Shown: positions 7,523 through 16,604 of the stretch, piece after piece
How the letters are laid out: every line of letters starts with the position of its first letter
How positions within the stretch are numbered: the first letter of the stretch is position 1
Assembly (NCBI RefSeq): GCF_013823965.1
Contig: NZ_PNNA01000032.1
Location: 62,001 to 126,000, forward strand
DNA from: Flavobacterium sp.
GTDB taxonomy: Bacteria > Bacteroidota > Bacteroidia > Flavobacteriales > Flavobacteriaceae
Direction: 5' to 3'
Length of the DNA stretch: 64,000 nt
The notes under the pieces: model-generated
Told to the model about the DNA's origin: nothing
The model's database searches: none
What the model saw: the letters and a program-made list of their open reading frames with translations, nothing else
Position numbers and translations under genes: made by a program

Positions 7523-9259
7523 ATGGCAGAAAGAATCGTAGTTGACCCAATTACAAGAATTGAAGGACATTTAAGAGCAGAAGTAGAAATTTCGGATGGA
7601 ACGATACAAGAAGCTTTTTTGTCTTCGACAATGGTAAGAGGTCTGGAAAATATTGTTAAAGGAAGAAACCCTAAAGATGTTTGGGCTTTTGTTCAAAGAA
7701 CCTGTGGCGTTTGTACAGCCGTTCACGCCACGGCATCAGTGAGAGCCGTGGAAGATGCTTTAGACATAAAAGTACCGCCAAATGCAGAAATAGTGCGAAA
7801 CATAATGTTGGGTTCCTTATATATTCACGACCACGTGGTTCACTTTTACCATTTGCATGCCTTTGATTGGGTAGATGTGGTGAGTGGATTAAGTGCGGAT
7901 CCTGTAAAAACTTCGCAATTGGCGCAAAGCATTTCGAATTGGCCAAAAAGCTCTCCGGGTTATTTTTCTGATTTGCAAAAAAGACTCAAAAAATTCGTTG
8001 CCAGTGGACAATTGGGCATATTTGCCAACGGTTATTGGGGACATCCAGCGATGAAATTGCCGCCAGAAGCTAATTTGATGGCTACCGCACATTATTTGGA
8101 AGCCCTGGAATGGCAAAAAGAAATAGTAAAAGTACACGCCATTTTTGGAGGAAAAAATCCACACCCTAACTTCTTGGTGGGTGGAATGGCTTGTTCCATC
8201 AATCTGGATGATGCCAGTGGACTAAATGCCGAAAGATTGGCAATGGTTCAAAAATTGTTGATTCAAGGAAAAGAATTCGTGGAACAAGTTTATATTCCTG
8301 ACGTGTTGGCAATTGCAGGCTTCTATAAAGATTGGGGAGCCATTGGCGGATTCCATAACTTCATGAGTTTTGGCGATTTCCCAATGCAAGGACATAATAA
8401 TACCAATAGGGATACATTCAAATTCCCTTCTGGCGTAATTTTAAACAAGGATTTGACCAAAGTTCACAATCTTGATTTAAGAGATTTAAAAACCGTGGAA
8501 GAATATGTAAACAACTCTTGGTACGACTATTCCGGTGATGGAGATGCCGGTAAACATCCTTGGGTTGGTGAAACCAAAATCAATTACACGGGACCAAAAC
8601 CTCCTTACACCCATCTTGATGTGGACAATAAATACAGCTACATCAAAACGCCTAGGTGGAAAGGTCAAGCCATGGAAGTGGGACCTTTGGCAAGAACTTT
8701 AATTGGTTATGCTTCTGGAAGACCTGAATACAAAGAAATTGTGGATGCCACACTTTCTAAATTGCAGGTTCCTGCCGCTGCCCTTTTCTCTACCTTGGGA
8801 AGAACTGCAGCAAGAGCATTGGAAACCCAATTAGTGGCAGGCTGGAACTTGGAATTTTTTGATGAATTGATCAAAAACATCAAAAATGGCGATGAAAGAA
8901 TGTCCAATATGGAAAAATGGGAAGAATCAACATGGCCTTCAGAAGCCAAAGGTGTTGGATTGGTAGAAGCGCCTAGAGGCGGATTAAGTCACTGGATCGT
9001 GATAAAAGACGGCAAAACGGACAACTACCAACAAGTGGTTCCATCAACATGGAATGCTTCGCCCAGAGATCCAAAAGGTCAAAGATCACCTTATGAAAGT
9101 GCCTTGATAAACACTCCGGTTGCCAATGCTGAATTGCCTCTGGAAATCATTAGAACGATTCACTCCTTCGACCCTTGCATTGCTTGTGCAGTGCATTTGT
9201 ATGATGAGAATGGCAACATCATTAACCAAGTGAATGACATATCTGTTTGCAATGTGTAA
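7523..9259 (+). CDS. hyaB: [NiFe]-hydrogenase large subunit
   Basis: A 578-residue catalytic subunit for H2 oxidation. The nickel-iron ligands are C61 and C64 (RTCGVC) and C552 and C555 (DPCIACAVH). Residues 559-578 follow the cleavage-site His558 and should be removed by the endopeptidase encoded two genes downstream after nickel insertion. The length and the N-terminal DPITRIEGHLR motif are typical of group 1 membrane-bound uptake hydrogenases. It lies 21 bases after the small subunit in the same operon. It has no export signal of its own and should travel with the small subunit. Confidence 0.97.
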   Translation: MAERIVVDPITRIEGHLRAEVEISDGTIQEAFLSSTMVRGLENIVKGRNPKDVWAFVQRTCGVCTAVHATASVRAVEDALDIKVPPNAEIVRNIMLGSLYIHDHVVHFYHLHAFDWVDVVSGLSADPVKTSQLAQSISNWPKSSPGYFSDLQKRLKKFVASGQLGIFANGYWGHPAMKLPPEANLMATAHYLEALEWQKEIVKVHAIFGGKNPHPNFLVGGMACSINLDDASGLNAERLAMVQKLLIQGKEFVEQVYIPDVLAIAGFYKDWGAIGGFHNFMSFGDFPMQGHNNTNRDTFKFPSGVILNKDLTKVHNLDLRDLKTVEEYVNNSWYDYSGDGDAGKHPWVGETKINYTGPKPPYTHLDVDNKYSYIKTPRWKGQAMEVGPLARTLIGYASGRPEYKEIVDATLSKLQVPAAALFSTLGRTAARALETQLVAGWNLEFFDELIKNIKNGDERMSNMEKWEESTWPSEAKGVGLVEAPRGGLSHWIVIKDGKTDNYQQVVPSTWNASPRDPKGQRSPYESALINTPVANAELPLEIIRTIHSFDPCIACAVHLYDENGNIINQVNDISVCNV

Positions 9260-9282
9260 TCCAACTTTTAAATTAATTACTT

Positions 9283-10008
9283 ATGCCAACTCAAGATTAT
9301 AAAAGAGCCTATATATGGCAATTGCCGGTTAGGATATTTCATTGGGCCAATGCATTGGCATTATTAGTCTTAATCGCCACAGGACTTTTAATCTCTCATC
9401 CGCCAGCAATTATGTCTGCTGGTGAAGCTTCAGCCCAGTTTTGGTTTGGATACATTCGCAAGATTCATTTTATGAGTGCTTACGTGATGGTGGCTGTTTT
9501 GATTATGAGGGTTTATTGGTCTTTTAAGGGAAATAAATATTCCAGTTGGAGAGTTTTTGTACCCTTTGACAAAGAAGGAGTGTCAAGTATATGGCATACT
9601 CTTAAACATGATATTTTTCTTCAAAATGAAAAACATTACGACTATAAAAAAAGTGTTTTTGTAGGACATAATGATATCGCTGCAATATCCTATTTGGTCA
9701 TGTTTATTCTGGCTTTGGTCATGATTTTTACCGGATTTGGATTGTATGCGGACAATGCAACTTGGTTCTTGCCAAAAATGTTTGCTTGGGTACCCGAATT
9801 CCTTGGTGGAGACATGAATACCAGAGTGTTGCATCACTTAACAATGTGGGCATTTATATTGTTTTCTTTGGTACATGTTTATCTTGTGTTATTCCACGAT
9901 TGGTTGGAAGGCCGAGGCGAATCATCGGCAATGGTGAGCGGTTACAAATTTGTTAGGGCCGAAAGAGCCAAGGCAGCACCCAAAAATGAATCAGAAAAGG
10001 AAAAATAA
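9283..10008 (+). CDS. hyaC: Ni/Fe-hydrogenase b-type cytochrome subunit
   Basis: A 241-residue integral membrane dihaem cytochrome b of the HyaC/HupC family with four predicted helices. Candidate haem ligands are the histidines in VRIFHWANA, RKIHFMSAY and LHHLTMWAF. The C-terminal HDWLEGRGE is characteristic of the family. It takes electrons from the small subunit and passes them to quinone, linking H2 oxidation to the respiratory chain. It lies 23 bases after the large subunit, and an intrinsic terminator follows directly. Confidence 0.95.
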   Translation: MPTQDYKRAYIWQLPVRIFHWANALALLVLIATGLLISHPPAIMSAGEASAQFWFGYIRKIHFMSAYVMVAVLIMRVYWSFKGNKYSSWRVFVPFDKEGVSSIWHTLKHDIFLQNEKHYDYKKSVFVGHNDIAAISYLVMFILALVMIFTGFGLYADNATWFLPKMFAWVPEFLGGDMNTRVLHHLTMWAFILFSLVHVYLVLFHDWLEGRGESSAMVSGYKFVRAERAKAAPKNESEKEK

Positions 10009-10011
10009 TTA

Positions 10012-10044
10012 AAAATTCCCTGATACTTTCAGGGAATTTTTTTA
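10012..10044 (+). terminator. Intrinsic terminator between hyaC and hyaD
   Basis: A 12-bp perfect stem (AAAATTCCCTGA/TCAGGGAATTTT) with a 5-base loop and a T run. It splits the structural genes from the maturation genes, so it may act as an attenuator that makes structural transcripts more abundant than maturation transcripts. Confidence 0.85.
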
Positions 10045-10070
10045 GTACCCAAAAATTTAATTTGACAAAG

Positions 10071-10598
10071 ATGAAAGAAGAATTATTTCCACATACACCC
10101 GATGATTTTCATAACAACGGAAACGCTATTTTGATCCTGGGAATTGGTAATTATTTGATGGGAGACGAAGGTGTTGGCGTTCATTTTGTCAATACGCTTG
10201 ACGAATCCGAATTTCCTAAAAACATCACTTTTATGGATGGTGGAACAGGTGGATTCCTGCTTATTCCCTATCTCGAAAGCCATCCCGTGGCCATAATTGT
10301 CGATGCCACAATGGACGGAAAAGAGGCTGGAACGGTTTCGCTTTTGACACCAAAATTTTCCAATGATTTTCCTTTATCGTTAAGCGGACACAACTTTGGA
10401 TTAAAAGATATGGTCGAAATTTTGACTATGTTCGAAAGAATGCCTGACATTTACCTTTACACCGTTTCCATTGACAACATGGATCCGATGGTTACTGAAT
10501 TGTCTCCAAAAGTCCAGGCTTCTCTAGCCGTCGTGAAAGACAAAGTACTGCAGTTAATTGAAGAATTGAATATAAAAAATACTATTTTAGTTGAGTAA
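10071..10598 (+). CDS. hyaD: Hydrogenase maturation endopeptidase (HyaD/HupD family)
   Basis: A 175-residue nickel-dependent maturation protease that removes the C-terminal tail of the large subunit. The ATG at 10071 is preferred to a TTG three codons upstream. GIGNYLMGDEGVG, DGGTGG and the GHNFGLKD histidine segment provide the conserved acidic and His nickel contacts. Its stop codon overlaps the TTG start of hypF by 8 bases. It stands after the terminator that follows hyaC. Confidence 0.94.
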   Translation: MKEELFPHTPDDFHNNGNAILILGIGNYLMGDEGVGVHFVNTLDESEFPKNITFMDGGTGGFLLIPYLESHPVAIIVDATMDGKEAGTVSLLTPKFSNDFPLSLSGHNFGLKDMVEILTMFERMPDIYLYTVSIDNMDPMVTELSPKVQASLAVVKDKVLQLIEELNIKNTILVE

Positions 10599-12873
10599 TA
10601 AAGTCTATGAAATAACGATTTCCGGAAGGGTTCAAGGTGTGGGCTTCAGGCCGTTTATATATAATTTGGCCAAGAATTATGATATAAAAGGTTTCGTGAC
10701 CAATGATGCAAAAGGCGTTTTTATAATTGCCGTGGCCAACCAAAACACATTGGATGCTTTTTACAAGCAAATAGTCATCCAAAAACCGCAAAGTTCCAAG
10801 ATTACTTCCTCACACAAAAAAGAAATTTCGACGACGGAATTTTTTTATGATTTTTATATAAAACCCACCGCTCCCCACCTATTCATCGATATTCCTTTAA
10901 CGCCTGATTTCGCCATTTGCGAACATTGTGCGGCAGAAATATTGGATGCAGAAAACCCGAGATACTATTATCCGTTTACTACTTGCACAGCTTGTGGCCC
11001 GAGATATGCCATCACCAAAAAATTTCCGTTCGAAAGAGAAAACACCAGTATTGATGAATTCGTAATGTGCGAAAGTTGCTCGAAAGAATACAAAACTAGC
11101 CACGACATTCGATTTCATTCTCAAACCAATTCGTGTCCAAATTGCGGAATTAGGTTGAAATTCACCAACAATTCAGGTGAAATTATATCAGAATCTAATA
11201 CTGAAATTTTCAAAATCATTGCTAAAAAACTTTCTTTGGGAAAAATAATTGCCCTGAAAAACACGGCAGGCTATTTATTAATTTGTGATGCCACCAATGA
11301 AGAAACCGTAAAAGAATTAAGAGTTCGAAAACGAAGACCCACAAAACCATTTGCCGTTTTATTTAACGACGTTAAAACAATTGGCAACTATTTATATTTA
11401 AACAATTTAGAAAGGACCATATTAAGTTCAACTGAAGCTCCAATCGTGATTTTGTCCATAAAAAATCCATTAAATTTAGCCGTGAACCAAATTGCGCCAA
11501 ATATGGAAACCATTGGTACGATGATTCCAAACTCCGGAACTTTAAAATTGGTAACTAAAAATTTTAATAAACCAATCATTGCCACAAGCGCTAATTTTCA
11601 CGGCTCGCCTATCTGTTGTTCCGAAAAAGATGTCACTAAAAACTTGAAAGAAGTTGCCGATTATTTTCTTCATAATTCCTTGAATGTTCTGCATCCCCAA
11701 GATGATTCCGTGATGAAATTCTCTGAAAAATTTTTAAAAAAAATAATCCTGCGACGCTCTCGTGGTTTTGCTCCCAATTTGTTGGAAATAGGAAAAATAA
11801 ACAGCAATAAAAAAATACTCTGTTTTGGCAGCGATTTAAAAAACACGATTAGCATTTTGCCCAACAGTAATTGCTATGTTAGCGAATACATCGGCGATTT
11901 GGCAAATTATGACACTTATTTGCGATTCGAAAAAACAATCGAAAATTACACTCGAATATTCAATTTTGAACCGCAAGTCCTTTTATTCGATGCGCATCCG
12001 AAATATGTAAGTTCCAGATTTGCCGAAATTTTTGTTCACGATGAAAAAAAGGTGCATTTTCAAAAAATCCAGCATCACAAAGCGCATTTTGCGGCAATTC
12101 TGGGAGAGAAAAATTTATGGAAATCCGATGGCAAAATTTTGGGAATTATCTGGGATGGCATTGGTTATGGAGAAGATGACAAAATTTGGGGAGGAGAATT
12201 TTTCGACTATCACGAAAATGCCATCAATAGAATTGGTCATTTGGAATATTATCCTTGGATTCTTGGTGACAAAATGTCCAAAAATCCAAAGATTTCGGCT
12301 TTGTCAATCAGTAATTCCAATCCAACTTTCAAAGAATATTTTGATGACAATGAATGGAGTGTGTATTCAAAAGCAATCCAAAGCCCAAAAATGGAAACCT
12401 CTTCAATGGGCAGGTTATTTGATGCCGGTGGTTTCGTGTTAGGATTTCAACAAACTATTTCCTTTGAAGGGGAAGCAGCAATGTATTTGGAAAAAATTGC
12501 CCAAAAACAATATTCCACAAACCAAAAAACTTTTGTTGATTATCTTGAAGACGAAAATTTAAGCAACAACATCATTCCAATAAAGTTGCTTTTTGACAAC
12601 ATCATTTCCTGTCAACAAAGCGGAATTCAAGCCGGTGAAATTGCCTTGAATTTTCATTACACGCTAATTAAGTGTATCGAAAAAATCGCTGTCAACAATA
12701 AAATTCATACATTAGCATTCAGCGGTGGTGTATTTCAAAATGCTTTGCTTGTAGATTTAATTATTGAATTTTTATCTAAAAATTTCGCCGTTCATTTTCA
12801 CGAAATCCTTTCGCCAAACGACGAAAATATTTCTTTCGGGCAATTGAATTATTACTTAAATATTAAAAATTAA
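10591..12873 (+). CDS. hypF: Carbamoyltransferase HypF
   Basis: A 760-residue protein that makes the carbamoyl group for the cyanide ligands, from carbamoyl phosphate and ATP, and transfers it to HypE. In order: acylphosphatase domain (residues about 5-90, GRVQGVGFRPF), two C-x2-C zinc modules (CEHC/CTACG and CESC/CPNCG, about 105-195), YrdC-like domain (about 205-385) and Kae1-like domain (QHHKAHFAAI near residue 490, FSGGVFQNALL near residue 710). The only in-frame start is the TTG at 10591 inside the hyaD stop region; the next ATG would remove the acylphosphatase domain. This implies translational coupling to hyaD. Confidence 0.94.
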   Translation: MSNKVYEITISGRVQGVGFRPFIYNLAKNYDIKGFVTNDAKGVFIIAVANQNTLDAFYKQIVIQKPQSSKITSSHKKEISTTEFFYDFYIKPTAPHLFIDIPLTPDFAICEHCAAEILDAENPRYYYPFTTCTACGPRYAITKKFPFERENTSIDEFVMCESCSKEYKTSHDIRFHSQTNSCPNCGIRLKFTNNSGEIISESNTEIFKIIAKKLSLGKIIALKNTAGYLLICDATNEETVKELRVRKRRPTKPFAVLFNDVKTIGNYLYLNNLERTILSSTEAPIVILSIKNPLNLAVNQIAPNMETIGTMIPNSGTLKLVTKNFNKPIIATSANFHGSPICCSEKDVTKNLKEVADYFLHNSLNVLHPQDDSVMKFSEKFLKKIILRRSRGFAPNLLEIGKINSNKKILCFGSDLKNTISILPNSNCYVSEYIGDLANYDTYLRFEKTIENYTRIFNFEPQVLLFDAHPKYVSSRFAEIFVHDEKKVHFQKIQHHKAHFAAILGEKNLWKSDGKILGIIWDGIGYGEDDKIWGGEFFDYHENAINRIGHLEYYPWILGDKMSKNPKISALSISNSNPTFKEYFDDNEWSVYSKAIQSPKMETSSMGRLFDAGGFVLGFQQTISFEGEAAMYLEKIAQKQYSTNQKTFVDYLEDENLSNNIIPIKLLFDNIISCQQSGIQAGEIALNFHYTLIKCIEKIAVNNKIHTLAFSGGVFQNALLVDLIIEFLSKNFAVHFHEILSPNDENISFGQLNYYLNIKN

Positions 12874-12883
12874 TTTCAAAAAA

Positions 12884-13510
12884 ATGAATATAAACGAACT
12901 ATTGGGAACCATTGGAAAAACAGATGAATCGGATAAAATTTCTTATTCAGCAGGAGTAATTATGGCGCAAAGCCTCAAAGACATTGGTTTTGACGAAATA
13001 AAATACGATGATTATCTGGAAGGAATGAAGTCCGTTTTCAATGATTCCTATCCCAAAATCACGCAAAAACAGGCCATCGCCATTTTTCAAAACTACGTTG
13101 CTTTGCTTCAAGAAGATTTAAAAGAGAGAAATGCCGAATTGGGTAAAGAATTTTTAAATAAAAATGCCCAAAAGGAAGGTGTAATCACGCTCGAAAGCGG
13201 TTTGCAATTCGAAATTCTGGTGCAAGGAAATGGAGAAATCCCCACTATTAATGATGTCGTGAGAGTCATTTATGAAGGTACTTTATTGAGCGGTGACGTT
13301 TTTGATTCCACAAAGGAAAGCGGTGCCATCGACATGAACGTGGCGCAAACCATTTTGGCTTGGCAAGAAGCGTTATTGCTGATGCCGGTGGGTTCTCGCT
13401 GGAAATTATACATTCCGCATCATTTGGCTTATGGAGAATATGGCGCACAACCCATGATTCAACCCAATTCCACACTAATTTTTATTATTGAATTGTTGGA
13501 AATAGTGTAA
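12884..13510 (+). CDS. FKBP-type peptidyl-prolyl isomerase in the hydrogenase operon
   Basis: A 208-residue two-domain protein: a helical dimerisation-like N-terminus (about 1-105) as in Mip/FkpA proteins, and an FKBP catalytic domain (about 110-208) with YEGTL, DVFDST, AYGEYG and IQPNSTLIFIIEL. No signal peptide is visible, so it should be cytoplasmic. It lies 10 bases after hypF and before hypD. E. coli SlyD, another FKBP, helps nickel insertion into hydrogenase, but this protein has no His/Cys-rich metal tail. A role in folding the large subunit or another maturation factor is inferred from position only. Confidence 0.88.
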   Translation: MNINELLGTIGKTDESDKISYSAGVIMAQSLKDIGFDEIKYDDYLEGMKSVFNDSYPKITQKQAIAIFQNYVALLQEDLKERNAELGKEFLNKNAQKEGVITLESGLQFEILVQGNGEIPTINDVVRVIYEGTLLSGDVFDSTKESGAIDMNVAQTILAWQEALLLMPVGSRWKLYIPHHLAYGEYGAQPMIQPNSTLIFIIELLEIV

Positions 13511-13531
13511 TATAAATCTTGACTTTTTCAA

Positions 13532-13951
13532 ATGATGACTAAAAATGATTATAAATACGCCTCAATTTCCTTGCTGTTGATAAACATCTGGACTTCGTAT
13601 GTCTTTTTTGGTTATTACACTAACGCTGAAATGCTTAGAGGATTTGGACTCTTGTCTTTTTTTATTTTTAGCGTATATTTTGCTATTGGAATGGGAATTA
13701 TTTTATTCATTTCTAGATTTCTTTATTTTAAAAAAGACAAAAAGAATAAATTGATAAATAATTTTTTCTATGTTTTTACTGGTATCTTTAACATTAATCT
13801 TTTTATAATTTGGATAGTAACCAGCATCTTACAAATGTTGAGTTTGGATTATGATACTATATTTTTTCCAATTTTAAACCTACTCATTTCAACATTAATT
13901 TTTATTGATATTTATAAATTCAGAAAAATAAACAATAGAGAATTAAAATAA
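13532..13951 (+). CDS. Unknown four-helix membrane protein in the hyp operon
   Basis: A 139-residue protein with about four hydrophobic segments (near residues 9-27, 35-60, 74-97 and 107-126) and a basic Lys/Arg loop between helices 2 and 3. I do not recognise a family. It sits 21 bases after the FKBP gene and 5 bases before hypD, all on the same strand, so it is almost certainly co-transcribed with hydrogenase maturation genes. The local A+T content is higher than in its neighbours, which could mean later insertion into the operon or simply hydrophobic codon use. Confidence 0.7.
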   Translation: MMTKNDYKYASISLLLINIWTSYVFFGYYTNAEMLRGFGLLSFFIFSVYFAIGMGIILFISRFLYFKKDKKNKLINNFFYVFTGIFNINLFIIWIVTSILQMLSLDYDTIFFPILNLLISTLIFIDIYKFRKINNRELK

Positions 13952-13956
13952 TTCCA

Positions 13957-15036
13957 ATGAAATACCTAACCGAATACCGAAATCCAGAACTCGTAAAACA
14001 CTATTTGTCGGAGATAAACAAGATTGTCACGAAACCTTGGAACATCATGGAAATTTGTGGTGGTCAAACCCATTCCTTGGTCAAAAACGGCTTGTTGGAT
14101 TTGCTTCCAAAAGAAGTTCGAATGATTCATGGCCCAGGTTGCCCGGTTTGCGTCACCCCTATTTCATTGATTGACAAAGCCATCGAACTCTTGAAACAAG
14201 GCGTTATTGTTTGCTCATTTGGCGACATGATTCGAGTTCCGGGTTCAACAAAAAGTTTATTGCAAGCCAAAGCCGATGGCGGTGATTTGAGAATTTTGTA
14301 TTCCCCTCTCGAAGCCGTAAATATCGCTGCTGAAAATCCAGACAAAGAAGTGGTTTTCTTTGCCGTTGGTTTTGAAACTACCGCTCCAAGCAATGCGCTT
14401 TCCGTTATTCACGCCGCAAAATTAGGTCTAAATAATTACTCTATTTTAGTGTCTCACGTCTTGGTTCCGCCCGCAATGGAAGCTATTTTGTCGGATGAGT
14501 TTTGTACCATCGACGCCTTTTTGGCGGCGGGTCACGTTTGCACGATAATGGGATTGGACGAATACCATCCCATTGCTGCGAAATATAAAATTCCGCTTGT
14601 GGTAACAGGATTTGAGCCTGCCGATTTGGTTCAAGGCATTTATCACGCCGTACTTCAATTAGAAAATGGGGAATATTTTGTGGACAATCAATACAAAAGA
14701 TTGGTCAAGCCAGAAGGAAATGTTCGTGCCAAAGAAGTGATTTATGACGTGTTCGAAATAGGTGAACAAGAATGGCGCGGCATTGGGAAAATCCCGGAAA
14801 GTGGTTTTGTCATGACCGAAAAATACAAAAAATACGATGCCAACAAAAAATTTTCCATTGAAGTAATCCATAGTAAAAAAGATATAAACTGTATTGCGGG
14901 AGAAATCTTGAAAGGCACCAAAAAACCACACGAATGTCCTGAATTTGGTAAAAATTGCAAGCCTTCAAATCCTCTTGGAGCTCCTATGGTTTCCTCTGAA
15001 GGAGCTTGTGCCGCTTATTACCATTACTCAATTTAG
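13957..15036 (+). CDS. hypD: Hydrogenase formation protein HypD
   Basis: A 359-residue [4Fe-4S] protein that, with HypC, forms the scaffold on which Fe(CN)2CO is assembled. It shows MEICGGQTHS and GPGCPVCVTP, which carry the essential cysteines, then FAVGFETTAP and the C-terminal cluster cysteines (CIAGEIL, HECPEFGKNC, GACAAYYHY). The length is typical. It lies 5 bases after the orphan membrane protein and 6 bases before the nickel permease. With hypA, B, C, E and F it completes the maturation set. Confidence 0.97.
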   Translation: MKYLTEYRNPELVKHYLSEINKIVTKPWNIMEICGGQTHSLVKNGLLDLLPKEVRMIHGPGCPVCVTPISLIDKAIELLKQGVIVCSFGDMIRVPGSTKSLLQAKADGGDLRILYSPLEAVNIAAENPDKEVVFFAVGFETTAPSNALSVIHAAKLGLNNYSILVSHVLVPPAMEAILSDEFCTIDAFLAAGHVCTIMGLDEYHPIAAKYKIPLVVTGFEPADLVQGIYHAVLQLENGEYFVDNQYKRLVKPEGNVRAKEVIYDVFEIGEQEWRGIGKIPESGFVMTEKYKKYDANKKFSIEVIHSKKDINCIAGEILKGTKKPHECPEFGKNCKPSNPLGAPMVSSEGACAAYYHYSI

Positions 15037-15042
15037 AAAATT

Positions 15043-15759
15043 ATGCTTGGATTTTTCATCACGGCCTACGCTGGCTTGGAACACGCTTTTGAAGCCGATC
15101 ATTTATTGGCGGTCAATAATTTGGTGACCAACAGAAACAAAATGAATGAAGCCATTAAAGATGGAATTTATTGGGGAATTGGACATACACTCACCATTTT
15201 TGTGGTAGGGATTTTCATGATTGGTTTCAAAGTGGCCGTCAGCGAGCATATTTTTAATTATCTGGAAGCCACTGTTGGATTGATGTTGGTTTTTTTGGGA
15301 ATATATCGCTTGTCAAAATTGTTTAAAAAGAACACGCATACCCACACTTATTCCCACAGTCACACACTTTCCAATTCAAATTCCGTGAGTCATTTGCATT
15401 CCCACACTTATTCGCATTCGCATTACATAACGGTTTCTAATCACAGTCATCCCAATAATTTGAATACTTTTAGTGCCGCTTTTGGCGTAGGCTTGGTACA
15501 CGGTTTGGCGGGAAGTGGTGCTCTTGTGGCCTTGGTGCTGACACAAATAAAATCGGCAACGGAAGGATTAGTATACATCTTGATTTTTGGAATTGGTTCC
15601 ATATTGGGGATGTTTATTGCCTCGGGTTTGTTCAGCATTCCCTTCAGTAAATCAGTTTTAAAATCTAATAAACTACAAATCGTTCTCATTACAGTTTCTT
15701 CGCTTCTTTGTGTTTTTTATGGCAGTCACGTCATTTATGACAATATTTTTAATGCCTGA
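15043..15759 (+). CDS. Nickel permease of the UreH/NiCoT-related type with His-rich loop
   Basis: A 238-residue inner-membrane protein with about six helices. The second-helix motif HAFEADHLLAVNN matches the HxxxADH nickel/cobalt-binding signature of NiCoT, UreH and RcnA-type transporters. A second, HGLAGSGALV, lies near residue 155. A loop at about residues 98-140 is packed with His, Thr and Ser (HTHTYSHSH and similar), a probable metal-sensing or metal-buffering loop. Its place 6 bases after hypD supports nickel supply to the hydrogenase. Export of nickel, as for RcnA, cannot be excluded from sequence. Confidence 0.85.
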   Translation: MLGFFITAYAGLEHAFEADHLLAVNNLVTNRNKMNEAIKDGIYWGIGHTLTIFVVGIFMIGFKVAVSEHIFNYLEATVGLMLVFLGIYRLSKLFKKNTHTHTYSHSHTLSNSNSVSHLHSHTYSHSHYITVSNHSHPNNLNTFSAAFGVGLVHGLAGSGALVALVLTQIKSATEGLVYILIFGIGSILGMFIASGLFSIPFSKSVLKSNKLQIVLITVSSLLCVFYGSHVIYDNIFNA

Positions 15760-15821
15760 TAGTGAATTTTCCTTGTTTTCTAAATTGGAAATTTTATTAA
15801 ATTTGTCTAAAACACTGTCTA

Positions 15822-16604
15822 ATGGAAATCCAAATCGAAGCCGTCCAAATTGCAGAATCCTTCAATATCAAGAAATTCCGAGCTGAATTCCGTGCCGAAA
15901 CCTTTTCGGGATCCACTTCAGAAGTATTTTATGCCTTGACGGAAAACAATCGTTATTTGTATGTGTTTGATTATGGCGTGGTGGTTTTTGCCAATTACGA
16001 TGCTGTCGCCAAAAGTGAATTCATACAATTCATGAGAAATTACGCCATTACATTGGTCAATTTGGATTTATCCGAAGAATACCGAATCGTTGTGGACGAA
16101 AAATTGAACAAGATTTTGGTTAAAAATGATTTTGTTTCCGTTCCTCAAATTGACTCTTCCCTATTGCGAATCGTGATGCTCAATATAGGGCAATCGGTCG
16201 CATTGGAACATTATGAAGTCTTGACGGATGAACTCATTTCGTCTTCCAAACATTATATCATGGAACTGGAAAACCGTGGTAAACTGAGTATTTCCAAAAA
16301 AGATTTGCTTAAATACATTGGCCGAGTTTTGAATGTCAAAAACAGTATTGTTGATAATTTATACATTTTGGACGATCCCAATTTGGTTTGGGACAATGAA
16401 GAACTCAATTTGTTGAATCGCAACCTTAAGACTAATTTTGACATCAATCCCCGTTTCAAGGATTTGGATTATCGGCTTCAAATTGTCGAAAATAATCTCA
16501 CCCTTTTTACGGATGTTCTCAACGTTAGGGAAAGTTCCCGATTGGAATGGATAGTTATCATTTTAATTGCCCTTGAAATCGTAATTGCCTTATTTTTTCA
16601 TTGA
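15822..16604 (+). CDS. RMD1/YagE (DUF155) family protein
   Basis: A 260-residue protein of the DUF155 family (yeast Rmd1, human RMND1). The N-terminal part is alpha/beta. The C-terminal half is helical, with the conserved GQSVALEHYE segment near residue 125 and a terminal membrane helix (about 241-258, EWIVIILIALEIVIALFF). Its biochemical function in bacteria is not established. It lies 62 bases after the nickel permease, so co-transcription is possible but unproven. The last 7 bases overlap the end of the convergent gene on the other strand. Confidence 0.8.
   Translation: MEIQIEAVQIAESFNIKKFRAEFRAETFSGSTSEVFYALTENNRYLYVFDYGVVVFANYDAVAKSEFIQFMRNYAITLVNLDLSEEYRIVVDEKLNKILVKNDFVSVPQIDSSLLRIVMLNIGQSVALEHYEVLTDELISSSKHYIMELENRGKLSISKKDLLKYIGRVLNVKNSIVDNLYILDDPNLVWDNEELNLLNRNLKTNFDINPRFKDLDYRLQIVENNLTLFTDVLNVRESSRLEWIVIILIALEIVIALFFH

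Noticed and set aside
15330..15450. Apparent tandem repeats of cac/tcc units
   Set aside because: They encode the His-rich loop of the nickel permease and are not an independent repeat or CRISPR.
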